Of a stretch of DNA of 64,000 nucleotides, positions 43,591-55,262 are shown in pieces (the stretch's first letter is position 1; every line of letters starts with the position of its first letter). The notes below the pieces were generated by a model. The model did not search any database, was not told where the DNA came from, and saw only the letters and a program-made list of their open reading frames with translations. The translations under genes and the position numbers were made by a program. This DNA is from Chrysogorgia sp. JL179-B06. Lineage: Eukaryota; Cnidaria; Anthozoa; Scleralcyonacea; Chrysogorgiidae. The stretch covers positions 849,501 through 913,500 of the forward strand of contig JAYKKM010000056.1 of the NCBI GenBank assembly GCA_035772405.1. The letters are read 5' to 3'.

Positions 43591-43730
43591 ACGGTGACTC
43601 ATGGAGACAGAACATTCTCAGTTGCTGCACCAAAACTGTGGAACTCATTACCACAGGAAATTAGAAGCATTGATATTTTAAGTAGTTTTAAGTCAGCACT
43701 TCTTTTTTAAAATTAATAGTTTTTTGTTCA
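43591..43730 (+). mobile_element. C-terminal remnant of a LINE reverse transcriptase
   Basis: 43597-43710 encodes THGDRTFSVAAPKLWNSLPQ, then EIRSIDILSSFKSALLF and a stop, the most conserved C-terminal segment of CR1/L2-like LINEs (GxRxFSxAAPxLWNSLP). A short piece without upstream domains. Confidence 0.7.
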
Positions 43731-44080
43731 TAGTGGTAATATTAGTAGGCTTTATCTTATAATAAAACTGTACGTTTCAAACAACAACTGTATTCTGAAA
43801 TGCATGAAGACTACATTGTTTCAACAATCAATTGCAACAATTCACGATAGAAGTGTGTTTATCTAAAAGCTGGATTGTTTTAATTTCTCTTCTAAACATA
43901 ACTAATGTAATGATTATATAATCTCTGTCTACCGGCGATCTGTTCCATTTGTTGTCACGTGATACCTTTAGCCTGCGCGCGAGATTCGCATTTCTTTTGC
44001 CGCTTCCTTGAGAGAACATTGTTTACTTGTTAGAATTTAGAAGCTCAATTTATTCTGCTGTTTACCTAATAATTTCAACG

Positions 44081-45595
44081 ATGAAGCACGTTCTAATTCA
44101 CTGCATCCCTAGTAACGAAACAAGTATTCTCACTGAGGAGTTTGTTAAAGACAAAACGATGTTACAAAACCTAACAAAGCAAAGATTAGTAAAGCTTTGA
44201 TACATGGCATCGTATTTTAAAAATATATATATAACACTATAATGTTGAAATTTTATTTGTAGGAATACATTGATCCTATTCAGATGAAAGGAATTAATCG
44301 TACCACAAATTTATTGTCAGCCCTGTTAGAGAAAAAGGTATTGGCTCAGTCATCGGTTACCGGAAACAGTAAGGAGGGACGTCCTGGATTAGAGCGCATT
44401 AAAGTTGGACTTATCATAGGTAAGTTAACTAATCATATTGAAATTATTTCTTTGTATGTGACTTAATGGCTAGATAATGAAGAATGCCATTAATTAGTTG
44501 CCATTGTCTCAATATCAGCATTTGAAATTGATGTGATGATGTCAGGCTTCGCCCAGAAACATGTTAAATTCTTGATATTTCGTAAAGTATTGTCAGGATA
44601 GCAACAAAACGACTGGTATCATTAAAAATACCATGAATAGACCATAATCTAGGTGGTAAAATACTTTACGTAGTCAACCATGGTGACTGCTAGGTCCCAA
44701 GCCACTTTCCATGTTCTTTACTGATAAGGGATGGGGACCTAGCCTGATGCCATGCTGGCTGTTTCAGCATAGAGATTTTTTGATGTTTTGTTACTATCAT
44801 GACAATACTTTACGAACCATAGTTTTGGACCTTGTGACATCATCACACAGAAATTTCAAATGTTTATAGTTAGACACCAGTGACAAATAAAAAAAAATTA
44901 ATGGTATTCTTCATTATCCAGAACCTACTTGGCAATGAAAAGGATTTGGAAGCTCGATTTTTTCATTTCATAGGCACGTTAAATTAATTCTAGGGTTTAA
45001 TTTATATAATTTAACTCTTGTGATAAATATTAGCCAGAAAATCGCTTTTAAGACAATGTAATAGGAGTCGTATAACCATAAACCTTGTATATTCAAGGTC
45101 TTAGTACTAGGGTAAAACAACAAGGTGACCGAATCACGTTTCAGAACATGAAATCCACCATTATTCTGAGTGAATGTCCAGACACCTTCAAGCTTTAAAA
45201 TTCCTGCAACAAACTTTTTTAGTAATCGAAATCATCTAACCGTTTCAATACCCTTACGAGCTTTTTCGGTCACTAAAGGGAATTTTGTATTCGAAAATGT
45301 GCTAAACTCGTCATCACTATCGGAGCACGACCAAACGTGACCGTCCGCCATGGCTGCGATGATAGACAGACAGATATGTTGTGACATAAAACCATTAGTT
45401 TTTAATCCCCAAACATTATAACAGTTACTGTAAATGATATCTCTAATAATTTTCTTAATATATTTTCTCTTTAAAATTCCAGAGCATGTCAACAAGAGTT
45501 ACCCCAAAATCTGTGAGAGTATTATAAGGGCAACAATGGCACAAAAGTGCGAAGATGAAAGAAATTCGTTGGAAAGGAGAAAAGCTAACTACTAA
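44081..45595 (+). CDS. Three-exon gene encoding an unrecognised 125-aa protein
   Basis: Exons 44081-44188 (ATG, 36 codons), 44263-44419 and 45483-45595 join with GT-AG introns in phases 0 and 1, giving one continuous frame ending in TAA. Acceptors are TTTATTTGTAG and TAAAATTCCAG; donors are GTAAAG and GTAAGT. The protein is basic in its middle and end (RPGLERIKVG, RNSLERRK). It carries the SIIRATMAQKCEDE segment, probably helical. I recognise no domain. The second intron contains a long inverted repeat and an antisense candidate exon. Agreement of three phases makes a real gene likely. Confidence 0.6.
44471..44990. mobile_element. Large inverted-repeat MITE, related to the AGTGCCTATGACA family
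   Basis: Left blocks TAGATAATGAAGAATGCCAT (44471), CATTTGAAATT plus GTGATGATGTCA, and CGTAAAGTATTGTCAGGATA recur in reverse order and complement at 44919-44770. The right edge continues to CATAGGCACGTTAAA (44972-44986), matching the end of the 21403 element. Central ...GGTCCCAAG/GGGGACC segments also pair. It occupies intron 2 of the 125-aa gene. Confidence 0.65.
45232..45351 (-). pseudogene. N-terminal piece of a Crypton-like (tyrosine-recombinase-derived) protein
   Basis: A minus ATG at 45351 opens 39 codons: MADGHVWSC, an acidic SDSDDEF stretch, then FPLVTEKARKGIETVR and a stop. The DEFST...FPLVxxKARKGIE pattern is the beginning of many sponge and cnidarian proteins with a Crypton/KIAA1958-type recombinase domain, where the helix continues into NTKKATK. 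Only this start is present. It lies antisense in intron 2 of the 125-aa gene. Confidence 0.35.
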
Positions 45596-45697
45596 AAGAT
45601 ACATTATAAAATTTTCAATTGTTAGTTTAAGCTATTAGTAAAAATGTTCAATTATTGTTGAAGAGCTTAATTACTATTCATTAACATACATTGAGAT

Positions 45698-46009
45698 CAG
45701 TGGCGTAGCCAAGGGGCAGCCCCCCCCCCATCTACACATTTGCCCCCCACCAGTCCCCTGAATGTCTGATGCTAAATTCAAGTTGCTGATCGTGATGCTG
45801 TTTGGCTTACCAGTGGAATCAGTGTTCACAGTAGCACACTCACATGACGTTTAAACTGCATAATTACGCTTCCGAAAGCCTTCGGTCCTTTTGACCAGCG
45901 TCGGCTGCATTGAATACTTGCTCGGCTAAAGCCACGACCTACACCATATAATGTTTGATAATTCTAATCTAACTGCACCCCCAAAATTTTGATCCTATCT
46001 ACGCCACTG
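45698..46009. mobile_element. 312-bp hAT MITE with 8-bp target duplication
   Basis: Ends CAGTGGCGTAG / CTACGCCACTG are inverted repeats with the classic hAT CAGTGGCG terminus. The element is flanked by ATTGAGAT at 45690-45697 and 46010-46017. Non-coding, it begins about 100 bases after the 125-aa gene. Confidence 0.9.
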
Positions 46010-46017
46010 ATTGAGAT

Positions 46018-46910
46018 TACTAACTATTTTACTCTTTGAACTCTTGCATGGTGTATAATAGTTATAAACTTTATTTAGAATAAACTTATGTGGGGTTCAC
46101 CATGTATTGTCATACAGTTCTATATAGTTTTTGCTCGTTTTTCAATGGGAAATCTCAGAACTGTAAAACAATAGATGGTGATTCCTACGAAAGTGTATTC
46201 TAAATAAAGTGTATATAATTTTGTAAACATGTTTACATCAATTTCTTCACACATGTGAAATAGATTTCACACGTTCCAAATTCACGTCATGTGAAATTTG
46301 GCATATGAAATTTTCACAAGTGCCCTTCTTGTTACGACTACGTCTTTGACGACGGATTTCGTCTGCATTATTCTGTCTGGAGAGACGACGTTGCTTCTCT
46401 CAATTCGTTCTGCGCTGGTGGCACTACGATTTCTCGCAGACCGTCACATATTCCACCGGTAACAAGTGCGCCACTCGCTGTGTGGAATGCCAGGTTAAAA
46501 TGTGCCATTTCGACCGACGTTACGTAATCTCTTACCACCAGGAAACAGAAACGAATTCACCGCAATTTCACATGCAAGTACATTGGAACTTCGAAAGAAA
46601 TCCAAGCTTTCTGAGTTCCCTCACACGCTCCTTTTATATACCCCAACAGGGATTTTCAAGAAATATTGTGTATTCACAGACGTGATAGCGCTAAGATATT
46701 AAGAGGATTCGAAGAAACAACTTTTATATGATAAATTATTTGTCATTGTGGGTCTCCTCCCACTGTGGTAGAAATGTCTTTTTTGCCTTTATATCCTGCT
46801 GTGTTTATTTGCGAATAACCAATGAAATTGTGTTTTATCTCTTCCAGCTCACTAATCCAAGCTTTGGAGCGTGAACAGTGCCTCTTGACGTTCGATATTT
46901 TTACAAAGAT
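46018..46910. other. Stretch without recognised genes
   Basis: Short overlapping open frames at 46480-46700 show no recognisable motif. Around 46240-46330 TTTCACA/TGTGAAAT words recur in both orientations, of unknown meaning. Confidence 0.3.
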
Positions 46911-47135
46911 ATGAGATTGTCGCTTACTGATCAGTATGTTCTGTTACTACAGAATGTCATTGACGAGAATCGGCTCTTGCATGAACAAATTCGACAAACT
47001 GTTGCAGCAGGAGAATGATCGTTGCAAGAGATCAACAAGAAAGTGGATAATTTGGCAGCAATTTATCGGTCAAGTGCAGCGAGACATGTGAGGCAAACTG
47101 CAAGACCTGTCCAGGTTACCAAGAATGTGCAGTGT
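46911..47135 (+). pseudogene. Possible coiled-coil exon
   Basis: The ATG at 46911 gives MRLSLTDQYVLLLQNVIDEN, RLLHEQIRQTV, an in-frame TGA, then LQEINKKVDNLAAIYR and VRQTARPVQ, ending at a GTAAGT donor (47134). The heptad-like Leu/Ile/Val pattern suggests a coiled coil. Function unknown. Confidence 0.3.
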
Positions 47136-48356
47136 AAGTACAAATAGTTTTCTTTTTTCTAAATGGCTTGTGCATCCAACTGAATCGAACTTTGTCCTTT
47201 GGGGTCATTTTAAAAGCCCGCCTAATTTAAAATGCATGTTTCTTTAAAATGTCTCTGTGGAGAGTGCTGTCTTTTAAACACGGAGCGATCGTATAAAAGG
47301 ACAAGCTCCTCCCCCTTTTTGAGATGCGAGAGGTTTGAAATTACAAAATGGCTGGCGCTTCCAAACCGTAAACGCAAATACGCACGAATATAGCAGAGAT
47401 ATAACGCAATTATTAAATATAATTTTGCGTATTCGCTCCTTTGTGTTTTGTAATGTCACCCATAAGAAGTAGATAGAAAAATAAACTCCCAATGGCCCAA
47501 TAATTTGAATATATTATATTTTAAAACGTTCATTGCAGGATTATATATGGCTAATAAACCTATCAAGAACAAAAGAGCATTTTCAAAAGCTGGCGGCGGC
47601 TTTTGAATAGTCCCGGGGGAAATAGGGGTTAGCAATGAAATGATTAGCTGATTGTATATACAGTCCCCGGGACTATATATACAATCCCTATGAATTCATA
47701 GGATCCCTGCCACAACTTTCCCGAGTTGAGTACGCTAGGAGAGCAAGGTTTCGCCTATCTCAGGTAGCGACGCTGGTAATACAAGAGACAAGCGATTCGT
47801 TTCTTGAAAAATTGTTGGTTTAGTCAGTACTTTATGACACCGACCGTTCAATGCGTATGTGTAAGAATCTCGAACATTATTTATACACATTATTCATGCT
47901 AATCATTCAAACAAACTTGCAGAAGTCTGTACATATATTCACCTTACTTCTGAAGTTCTGTAATAAACTTTTATTCAAACGTTGCTTTGGAGTCTTTATT
48001 TCATAAAATCCCGTGCATTCGACCTAAGAATATCCTCGTTCGCTTCACAACAGAACCACTGCACCAAACAAGAAAATTTCATACCTATGAATATATCGAT
48101 TAATCTTTTCCCTTGGGGCTTCAAAACCTCTTTCAATCGTGTTTTAAGTGGGATTTATCTGGCGTAAAGCCTCCGTTCTCGGTATTTATCCTATACTTCA
48201 ACACCAGTCTATGTTTAGCTGCTCTATTTGGTTGCCCCCGATCAATATAAATTATAGCCATCTGTATCTGTGTTTGCACATGCCTAAACGCTTTTGAATA
48301 CAAAAGTGGCGCAAATTTCAAACTAAATAAATAAATTTCATGATTCGACATCATCG
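47136..48356. other. Stretch without recognised genes
   Basis: A small palindrome around CAGTCCCCGGGACT lies at about 47660-47680 (TATATA on both sides). No element ends or exons were identified. Confidence 0.3.
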
Positions 48357-51300
48357 TTGGCGCCAAACGTGGATACGCTTCTTATGCAAAGCAAGCACGA
48401 GCGCAATAAGGTCTATTATGAAAAGAATAAAGCGAATCTTAAATCCAAAGCAAGCTACAATTTTAAAATCGAAGTAAAAAAGGAGGATGAAGCGCGCTTG
48501 ACTGCGATACGACAAGATATCGGGCTAATTCGGCATTCAATACGAGCACAGGACAATAGTATTTCTCCAAGCAATGCCGATGTAATGGAAGCCCTTCTAA
48601 ATTGCTGGATGTGTCAAAATAAACCGTCAACGCCATCAGCAACAGTACATGAAAATGAAGCTATCTCTGCGTTGCAAAATTATGCATCTTCTTCTCTGGC
48701 TCAACACGTTAGACCACCGGAAGTGATGTTTCAAAACAAAACGCAGCTGCACAGCGAATGCAATGATGATGACGAAATTTACTTAGTTTGCGGCTCTGCA
48801 TTTCGACGATTATCTCTTCAAATGTAAAGGAACTTGCAAATGTGGGAAGTTGTATGACATTTCAACTGTTGGAGTAAAAAGGGTGACCAAAAATAACCAT
48901 TGTGCAAACGTTTATTGGCAATGTGAGACAGGAAGTGAACACAGAACAGAATGGTTTTCATCATCAATTGTTCCTGGACCATCAGCAGGAAAATATTATG
49001 TAAATTTGAGGTATTTTGTGAAATTCGCTTTATGTACAAAATATTTTGTTATAAAGTATACATTATGCACCAGTCAATATAAACCCCCGCACCCCCCAGG
49101 CCGGGACATAGCGGGGCATTTGACTTTCACATAGGTCAAATACCGTATAATGCGCCGCATCCCAGGGCAGTTTTTTTATTCTAATAGCAGAAAAAGCCCC
49201 GGTCAAATGGCCCGCCATTATTCACTTGACTGGCCTAACAATAATATATATAAGAAATAATATAAATAGAAACAGCATTTTCAAATCTTAGTTAAACTAA
49301 TAACGAAAAGATCTACCACGGATGGCCTATTTATTAAATTTTAAAACCAAGAAGGATTACAAACCTTTTTTCTCCACGCGAGGTCTTGAACATCCTCCGT
49401 GTTTTACTGTATAAACACGGAAATTTCCATATCAGTTTATTCTCCGGTAGGGTAAAATGCCCCGGTAATTTTTGTATGCAGTGCAAAAGTGGTAAAATAC
49501 CCCGGTATGCGCGGCCGTTTTTCCTGTCAAATCACAGACAATTCCCCGCTAATGCCCCGCTATGTCCCGGCCGGGGGGTGCGGGGGTTTATATTGACTGG
49601 TGCATTATTTGTACCATAATTGTGCTAACAACAAAGCATATAATAATAATAATAATACATTTAAGCATCACACAATGTCTCGATGCTTTACAAGGTGAAT
49701 CTAATTTACAATGAATAAAGTATATAAAAACAATCTAATGGCTAGAAATAGTTAGTAAATAAATAAGTTTTAAGAGTAGATTTAAAAACGTCAATAGAAT
49801 CTAAAGTTTTAATGACTGTAGGAAGAGAGTTCCAGAGTTTGGAAGCGACAACTCCGAACGATCTATCACCATAGTTCTTCGTATTTGATTTGGGAACAAC
49901 CAGCAAACTTTGACTTGATGATCTCAGAGAACGACCAGGATTGTATAACGATATAAGCTCCTCGATGTAGTCTGGTGCCTGATGGTGAAGTGCTTTGTAA
50001 GTGAGTAATATAATTTTAAAGTCTATTCTTGCTCTCACAGGTAACCAATGTAGGTGATAAAGTATAGGGGTTATATGGTCGATCTTTTTAACACCTGTGA
50101 GAAGCCTCGCAGCAGCGTTTTGGACACGTTGAAGTTTGTCTATTTCTTTATCAGGAAGTCCAACTAAAATGCTGTTACAGGAGTCTAGTTTCGATGTTAT
50201 AAAAGCATGGATTAATCTTTCACAGTTTTGTTGATCAAGGTGTTTTCGGATTTTTCCAATCTTCCCAATGGCATTAATATGAGTTGTCATCCGAAGATGT
50301 GAATCCACGGTCACGCCAAGGTTATGTGCAATTAACTTAGGGATAATGACAGATCCATTTACATTAACATAAGGTATCTCATGTTGAGAAGAACATCGGG
50401 ATGTTAAGTGTACAACTTCAGTCTTATCTGGATTACACGATAGGCCGTTAGAGGTGCACCAGATGAAAATATCTTTGAGACAAATGTTTAGTTTGGACAA
50501 AACAGCATGACGATGCTGAGACGAGTCAATAGACACGTATAGTTGCGTGTCATCAGCGTACATCATCAAATTAATACCATGGGCCGTAATCACATCCTCC
50601 AGAGGTGCGAAAAACAGGGAAAAAAGAAGAGGACCAAGGACAGAACCTTGAGGAACACCGCATGAAAAAGTGCTATCAGAAGATGTAACATCCTTGATTC
50701 CCACTGAATGGGTACGGTTCGATAAATAGGATGAGAACCATTCTAAGGCCATTCCACAGATTCCGTAGCGATGATGGAGTCTTTTGAGCAGTAGAGTATG
50801 GTCTACCGTGTCGAAAGCTGAGGAGAGGTCTAGAAGTACTAAGACAACCTCCTGATGATGATCAATAGCGTGTAAGATATCGTTAAAGACACGTAATAGG
50901 GCAGTCTCGGTACTATAGCAGCATCTATACGCCGACTGCATCTTGGCCATCAGATGGTTATCGACCAGGTAATTTATCGTCTGGATGGAAACTACACGTT
51001 CAAGAATTTTTGAGAGAAACGCTATATTGGTAATAGGACGATAACTTGCGAACAGTTGGTGGTCAGTTGCTTAGGGAATTAGGAAATGAACCAGACATTA
51101 TTGATGTGTTTATAATTTCAGAGATTGGGCCAGCTAAAACATCAACTGATAGTTTCACCAATTGAGTAGGTATTGGATCAAGTTTACACGATTTAGATTT
51201 TGCTTGAGTGAGAATATCTTTGATGGAGGTGGTAGACATTATAGTAAACTCAGAAAAAGAGCATGAGCAAGGAGATGAGTCAAGAGTAATAGACATGTTC

Positions 51301-53550
51301 ATAGTCGATAGACTGGAACTCTGTAGGTCGTCTCTGATTTTCTGAACCTTAGAGGAAAAGTAGACACTAAAGGCATCAGCTAAAGATTGTGGAGACTCAT
51401 GCACAGGTAGAACAGGACCGATTTTACCATGAACAAACCGTCAATCACACGAAATAGTCGACTCTGATCAGAGGATGCTATTAATGACTTGTAGTGTTCT
51501 GATTTAGCACTATTAATAGCCTTCGTATATGATGAACATTGATCAATGAACATCTGGTGGTGGATCTCAAGACGAGTGGAGAGATATTTTCGCTCATATT
51601 GGCGTTTCTGTTTCTTTAAAACCCGTAGAGCATCAGTAAACCAAGGCGCATTCGGACGTAAAGTGATCGATCGAGTATGCTCGGGAGCATGTTTACCCAA
51701 AAGATCTTGCATGGTACGATTATAGAGATCGGTAGATTGGTTAACGTCAGTTGATGTAAGATCCGACGACTCTAATTGTGATGTACATAGCGATGAGTTT
51801 AAGATGTCGTTACACCATGATTGCATGTTTATACGTCGGTAATTGCGATAACAGATTAACTTCTTAGTTGAACACGGCTTGGGGAGATCGATATTATAAA
51901 TAATAGCACTATGATCAGAAGGCAAGTCAGATCGAGTCTCGATGAGTGTTTAATATTTCAGCTATGTTTGAGTCAGAGTTATTTTTACTTGTGAGCCATG
52001 TCTCAGTCAGTGACAAAATATCAATACGTTTTGATATAATGAGATCACAGATGGAAGCAGCCTTCCTGTTTATTGAATGAGCATTCCAAGTTCCTAGACG
52101 TAGATCAGGAAGATTATTCGTGTGAGTTCGTTTCACGGTAAGAATAGGGATAAGATTCGAGAGGTTTCCAGCCATGGTATTTTTCCGAGTAAATTGGTAG
52201 TGCCGACGGCTTTGTTTATTCCAAGTTCTTTGTTGTCCACCATGGCGTGACGAATTTGAAATTACTAATTATATAATTACGAAGTTTATCAAATTTTTAC
52301 GTCTTTCTTTGGTCTTTCTTCCAGCTCTACATCCCCTGTATCCCCTGTATTTCGTTGTAGTGTTTCTAAAACCATTTAACAAACGATGATTCGCGAATGT
52401 AGCCAGCTGGGAAGCAGTTGAGAGGCGAAGGTATAGAAGTTCATCTCTTGAATAATTATAATGTTGAATACTGGCTGCATCTACATATGGCAAAGCCATA
52501 ATGGAAGCATTCATTGCCAATATTGTGGTAAATTTACGCTGGATATCACCAAAATCATTTGACGAAGTATTAGAAGGTCCAGGGTTCCATTCTATATCCA
52601 GAGCGATGGTTAAGTCTGGTTTGAACGGTCGATGTAAACAGATGTGTCCGTGATTATGCCAAAGGCTGATCGAACGGGTCGGCGAATTGGGAAATTTCTT
52701 GTCCTTTGACTGGATAAAACTTACTAGTCTTATGGTACGGACATAGAAACAACTTGGTTTAAAAGTATATGAGAAATATGATCTTTCAGTGAGAATAAAG
52801 CTAGTAATACGACAATAGTACGAGTACTCCAAAACGTGGCAGCCATTATCGGCGCTTTACAATATATATAGCATACATTACAATATATATACAATATATA
52901 ACAGTAAATCAATTGGACATCTTTTACAGAATAGTTCATGGGTTCACTTCTGCTGGATTAACAAATTTCCAATATGAACATTTTTGCAATGGAGCAAAGC
53001 TTGGTTACCTCAATGAACATTACATAGCCAAGGGTAGGTAATTTCACCAGAATTGAATAATTTATGTAAACATACTAAATACCATGTAGATTGAATAAAT
53101 ATATTTTCTTATTTCTAATGACATCTAGTATATAATGAAATGAGGTACGTGGAAGCTGTGGCAACAATCACCCAACAGAAGTTTGATGGAATAATCTCTG
53201 AAATAAAGGAAGATCCTAGTTATTTAGAGAAAGTGGTGATCATAGAAAAAAACTTCCTGCAGCAGACCATTTTTGAAAATTTATTATACTGGTAGTACAA
53301 TAATTAACAACAAGTTACTATAAATTACAAGTTTACAATAATTAATTGTGCTATACAAATACAATATTTTCAGTGATAAAATCTATAATCCAGGTGGTAA
53401 AACTACCTGTTGATGTGGAGGACAACATTCGTTCACGCAAGTCAATGCTTTGTGCCGAAATATCCGTATCGGCACTCCAATACATTAAAGTGAGAGATTA
53501 TAGCGATTCTAAGACATATCATCGGACATAAGTCTGATCAGATCTTCTAT
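48357..53550 (+). CDS. Kolobok-like transposase-related gene, multi-exon
   Basis: The first block (48357-48827, ATG at 48383) encodes a basic KHERNKVYYEKNKANLKSK region and a DVMEALLNCWMCQ segment. After a frame change near 48825 comes CKGTCKCGKLYDISTVGVKR and WQCETGSEHRTEWFSSS (about 48827-49015), with Cys pairs suggesting a zinc knuckle. Exon 2 (52930-53032) encodes IVHGFTSAGLTNFQYEHFCN, then GAKLGYLNEHYIAK. Exon 3 (53129-53295) encodes YNEMRYVEAVATITQQKFDG, then IISEIKEDPSY. Exon 4 (53374-53530) is less clear. These segments match the region before the catalytic core of Kolobok-type transposases in cnidarians. The core itself is not seen, so the gene is incomplete or ends in decay. Confidence 0.5.
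49065..49607. mobile_element. Harbinger-type MITE, about 50-bp near-perfect TIRs
   Basis: Left TGCACCAGTCAATATAAACC and the right end are reverse complements for about 50 bases with one gap, including CCGGGACATAGCGGGG. TTA lies immediately outside both ends, a 3-bp duplication typical of PIF/Harbinger. It lies in the large intron of the Kolobok-like gene. The termini resemble the MITE at 38242. Confidence 0.8.
49742..51925 (-). CDS. LINE linker and reverse transcriptase
   Basis: 51925-51380 holds the end of the endonuclease (SDHSAIIYNI) and a Trp/Arg/Lys-rich linker (NAPWFTDALRVLKKQKRQYE). 51404-51063 has SKSCKLDPIPTQLVKL. After a frameshift at about 51060 the main frame 50950-49742 (402 residues) has KMQSAYRCCYSTETAL, LLDLSSAFDTVDH (first catalytic Asp), GVPQGSVLGPLLF, MMYADDTQLY (YADD), ARLLTGVKK and the C-terminal GDRSFGVVASKLWNSLP. 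Full-length palm and thumb are present. Frameshifts at 51060 and 51390 mean it is probably inactive. Confidence 0.85.
51926..52846 (-). pseudogene. LINE leader with 2A motif and start of endonuclease
   Basis: From ATG at 52846 the leader reads MAATFWSTRTIVVLLALFSL, hydrophobic and signal-like. After one frame change the frame at 52832-52269 reaches DIEWNPGP (52598-52575), a perfect match to the 2A consensus D(V/I)ExNPGP. A basic KTKERRKN end follows. The endonuclease start (52175-51927) has LRLGTWNAHS (catalytic Asn) and LSLTETWL (catalytic Glu). It then jumps directly to SDHSAI at about 51920, so roughly 170 residues carrying the central catalytic motifs are deleted. Confidence 0.8.
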
Positions 53551-55044
53551 ATTTTGATAAATATTAGTAAACTTTCTTCTCGCTTTGTTGCACAACAGAT
53601 CACATATAAGCCTTCTCATATTACAGCTGACCAATGAAACGCGCTCATTTCTTATGGTGATTGGCATGCTGAGACCCTCATAATTGCCTTTATACAATCA
53701 CTCCGTGTTTAAGTAGAATATTCGATCCTTGCATGAAATTCGATATATCCACATCTGACTGGCTCGGATTGATCTGGGGTCAATGTATAAATCTCTAGCC
53801 ATTTACAGACGTTGGTCTTGAATGTCACCATTTGCACTGTAATATACGAACTCATTCCAAATTTAATTTTATTCCCGTTTATGTGGAACAATGTTCGTCG
53901 TACTTTGAAGGCAATAAACACGGCCTCAGATGGAAATTTTACATTTAGATTTTGTGAAAGGTCCGCTATTGTACAATAATTATACCAGTCAAAATAGTAT
54001 TAATTGACCAAGACTGATCCTTTGAAATTCTATTCATTGTTCAATTGGTAACCAATATACATTAGACTCATTAGTTTCTGGTATTGATTCATATTGTCAA
54101 TGTGCAATTGATAATTATTAGTACAAATTAAGATTGATTACATTAATTGTTGATGTTCTTAAAAATGTGATATTGGTACTGTAATCAATTTTGATATTGT
54201 CATTCAATAACAATCAGTAAAATTGACATAAATACCATTTATAGATTGTTACTGCTAATTGATTTCCATTGTTGGCCTCAAACAGGACATCTAAGTTTAA
54301 CATTCCTCTCCCTAATTGAGTATTTAGTATACTGCTGCAAACTGGTACTTTTTGTTAAATGCCTGGGTCAAAACAGAACAATTTGCTGTTCAGGAAGAAG
54401 AGTTGGACCACGTATGGCGTTCCGTTGTGGAACTAAATTGGGATGGCAAATCATCGTAGATTTCTTACAATAGGTCCTTGTTGTTGCTTTTAAAAGTGCA
54501 TGCTGTGCGTCCAACTTAGACATAATTTTACGTCTTCTACATCACATGACGAATCTGCCATGAGAGACAGTTCGTCGGAATTTAGTAAACTAATAGCTGC
54601 CCATAATTCACGAGGCATAAACCAATCGGATGGCTAGAATGAGGTAGATTATTCACACAGTCTGAAGATTATTCAGTGAGGCAGATTAGTCGGAAGTCGA
54701 CTATGGCGGCATGTTCTAGACCAATCAATGATACAAAGTAGACCACAATCGTCCATCTAGCCAATTAGAATAGATTTCTCAGGAAACTGACTGAAAGCCA
54801 GTTTTCCACTGGTAAATTTTCCCCATGAAGCAACATTTCTATTGTCAAAATTCAATAAAATTTATATGCCAGTCGTGTTTATATGCAAAAGTCGCATATA
54901 CGCTAGCCTGCGTGCAGACAGTAGAATTATATTATATAGGGTCATCGGAACGAGAAAGCTTGTATGATCACCTGGATAGTTTGCATAATTTCCGGTATGT
55001 AAATTTCATGATTATACCACGATTTGCATGTTAATTATTTAAAC
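53551..55044. other. Stretch without recognised genes
   Basis: TGATATTG/CAATTGAT-type words recur at about 53990-54250 but no clear repeat unit was defined. No exons were recognised. Confidence 0.3.
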
Positions 55045-55200
55045 ATGGCATCTTATTATATGTATTCTGTGAAAAAAGCTTGGGAGAGAGGTATAGCGGT
55101 AAAGATGAAAGAGTCGGCAAAGCGTTCTCTGTCATTTGCTAGTTCTATATTTTCGAAACCAACTAAAACTACGCCAGACACCAGCGAGCAAGTACAATGA
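55045..55200 (+). CDS. Small basic ORF, 51 aa
   Basis: The ATG at 55045 gives MASYYMYSVKKAWERGIAVK, then MKESAKRSLSFASSIFSKPT, ending at TGA 55200. It is Lys/Ser-rich, with no recognised domain. A possible short gene or first exon; low certainty. Confidence 0.25.
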   Translation: MASYYMYSVKKAWERGIAVKMKESAKRSLSFASSIFSKPTKTTPDTSEQVQ

Positions 55201-55262
55201 GAACAACAAACTACTGTGACTGTGCGGTCGTCGTTCGGCCGTCGTTAGTTATTATTATATAG

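Larger units (their letters stand above)
49625..52870 (-). mobile_element. CR1/L2-like LINE, 3.2 kb, endonuclease mostly deleted
   Basis: The minus-strand element has a 5' leader, a canonical 2A motif, an N-terminal piece of endonuclease, an internal deletion and an intact-looking reverse transcriptase. It ends in an ATT-repeat tail at about 49640. It sits next to a MITE in the same intron and in opposite orientation to the host gene. Confidence 0.85.

Noticed and set aside
46482..46702. Overlapping 66- and 67-aa plus-strand frames
   Set aside because: Different frames of the same stretch, with no motif, splice signal or homologue recognised.
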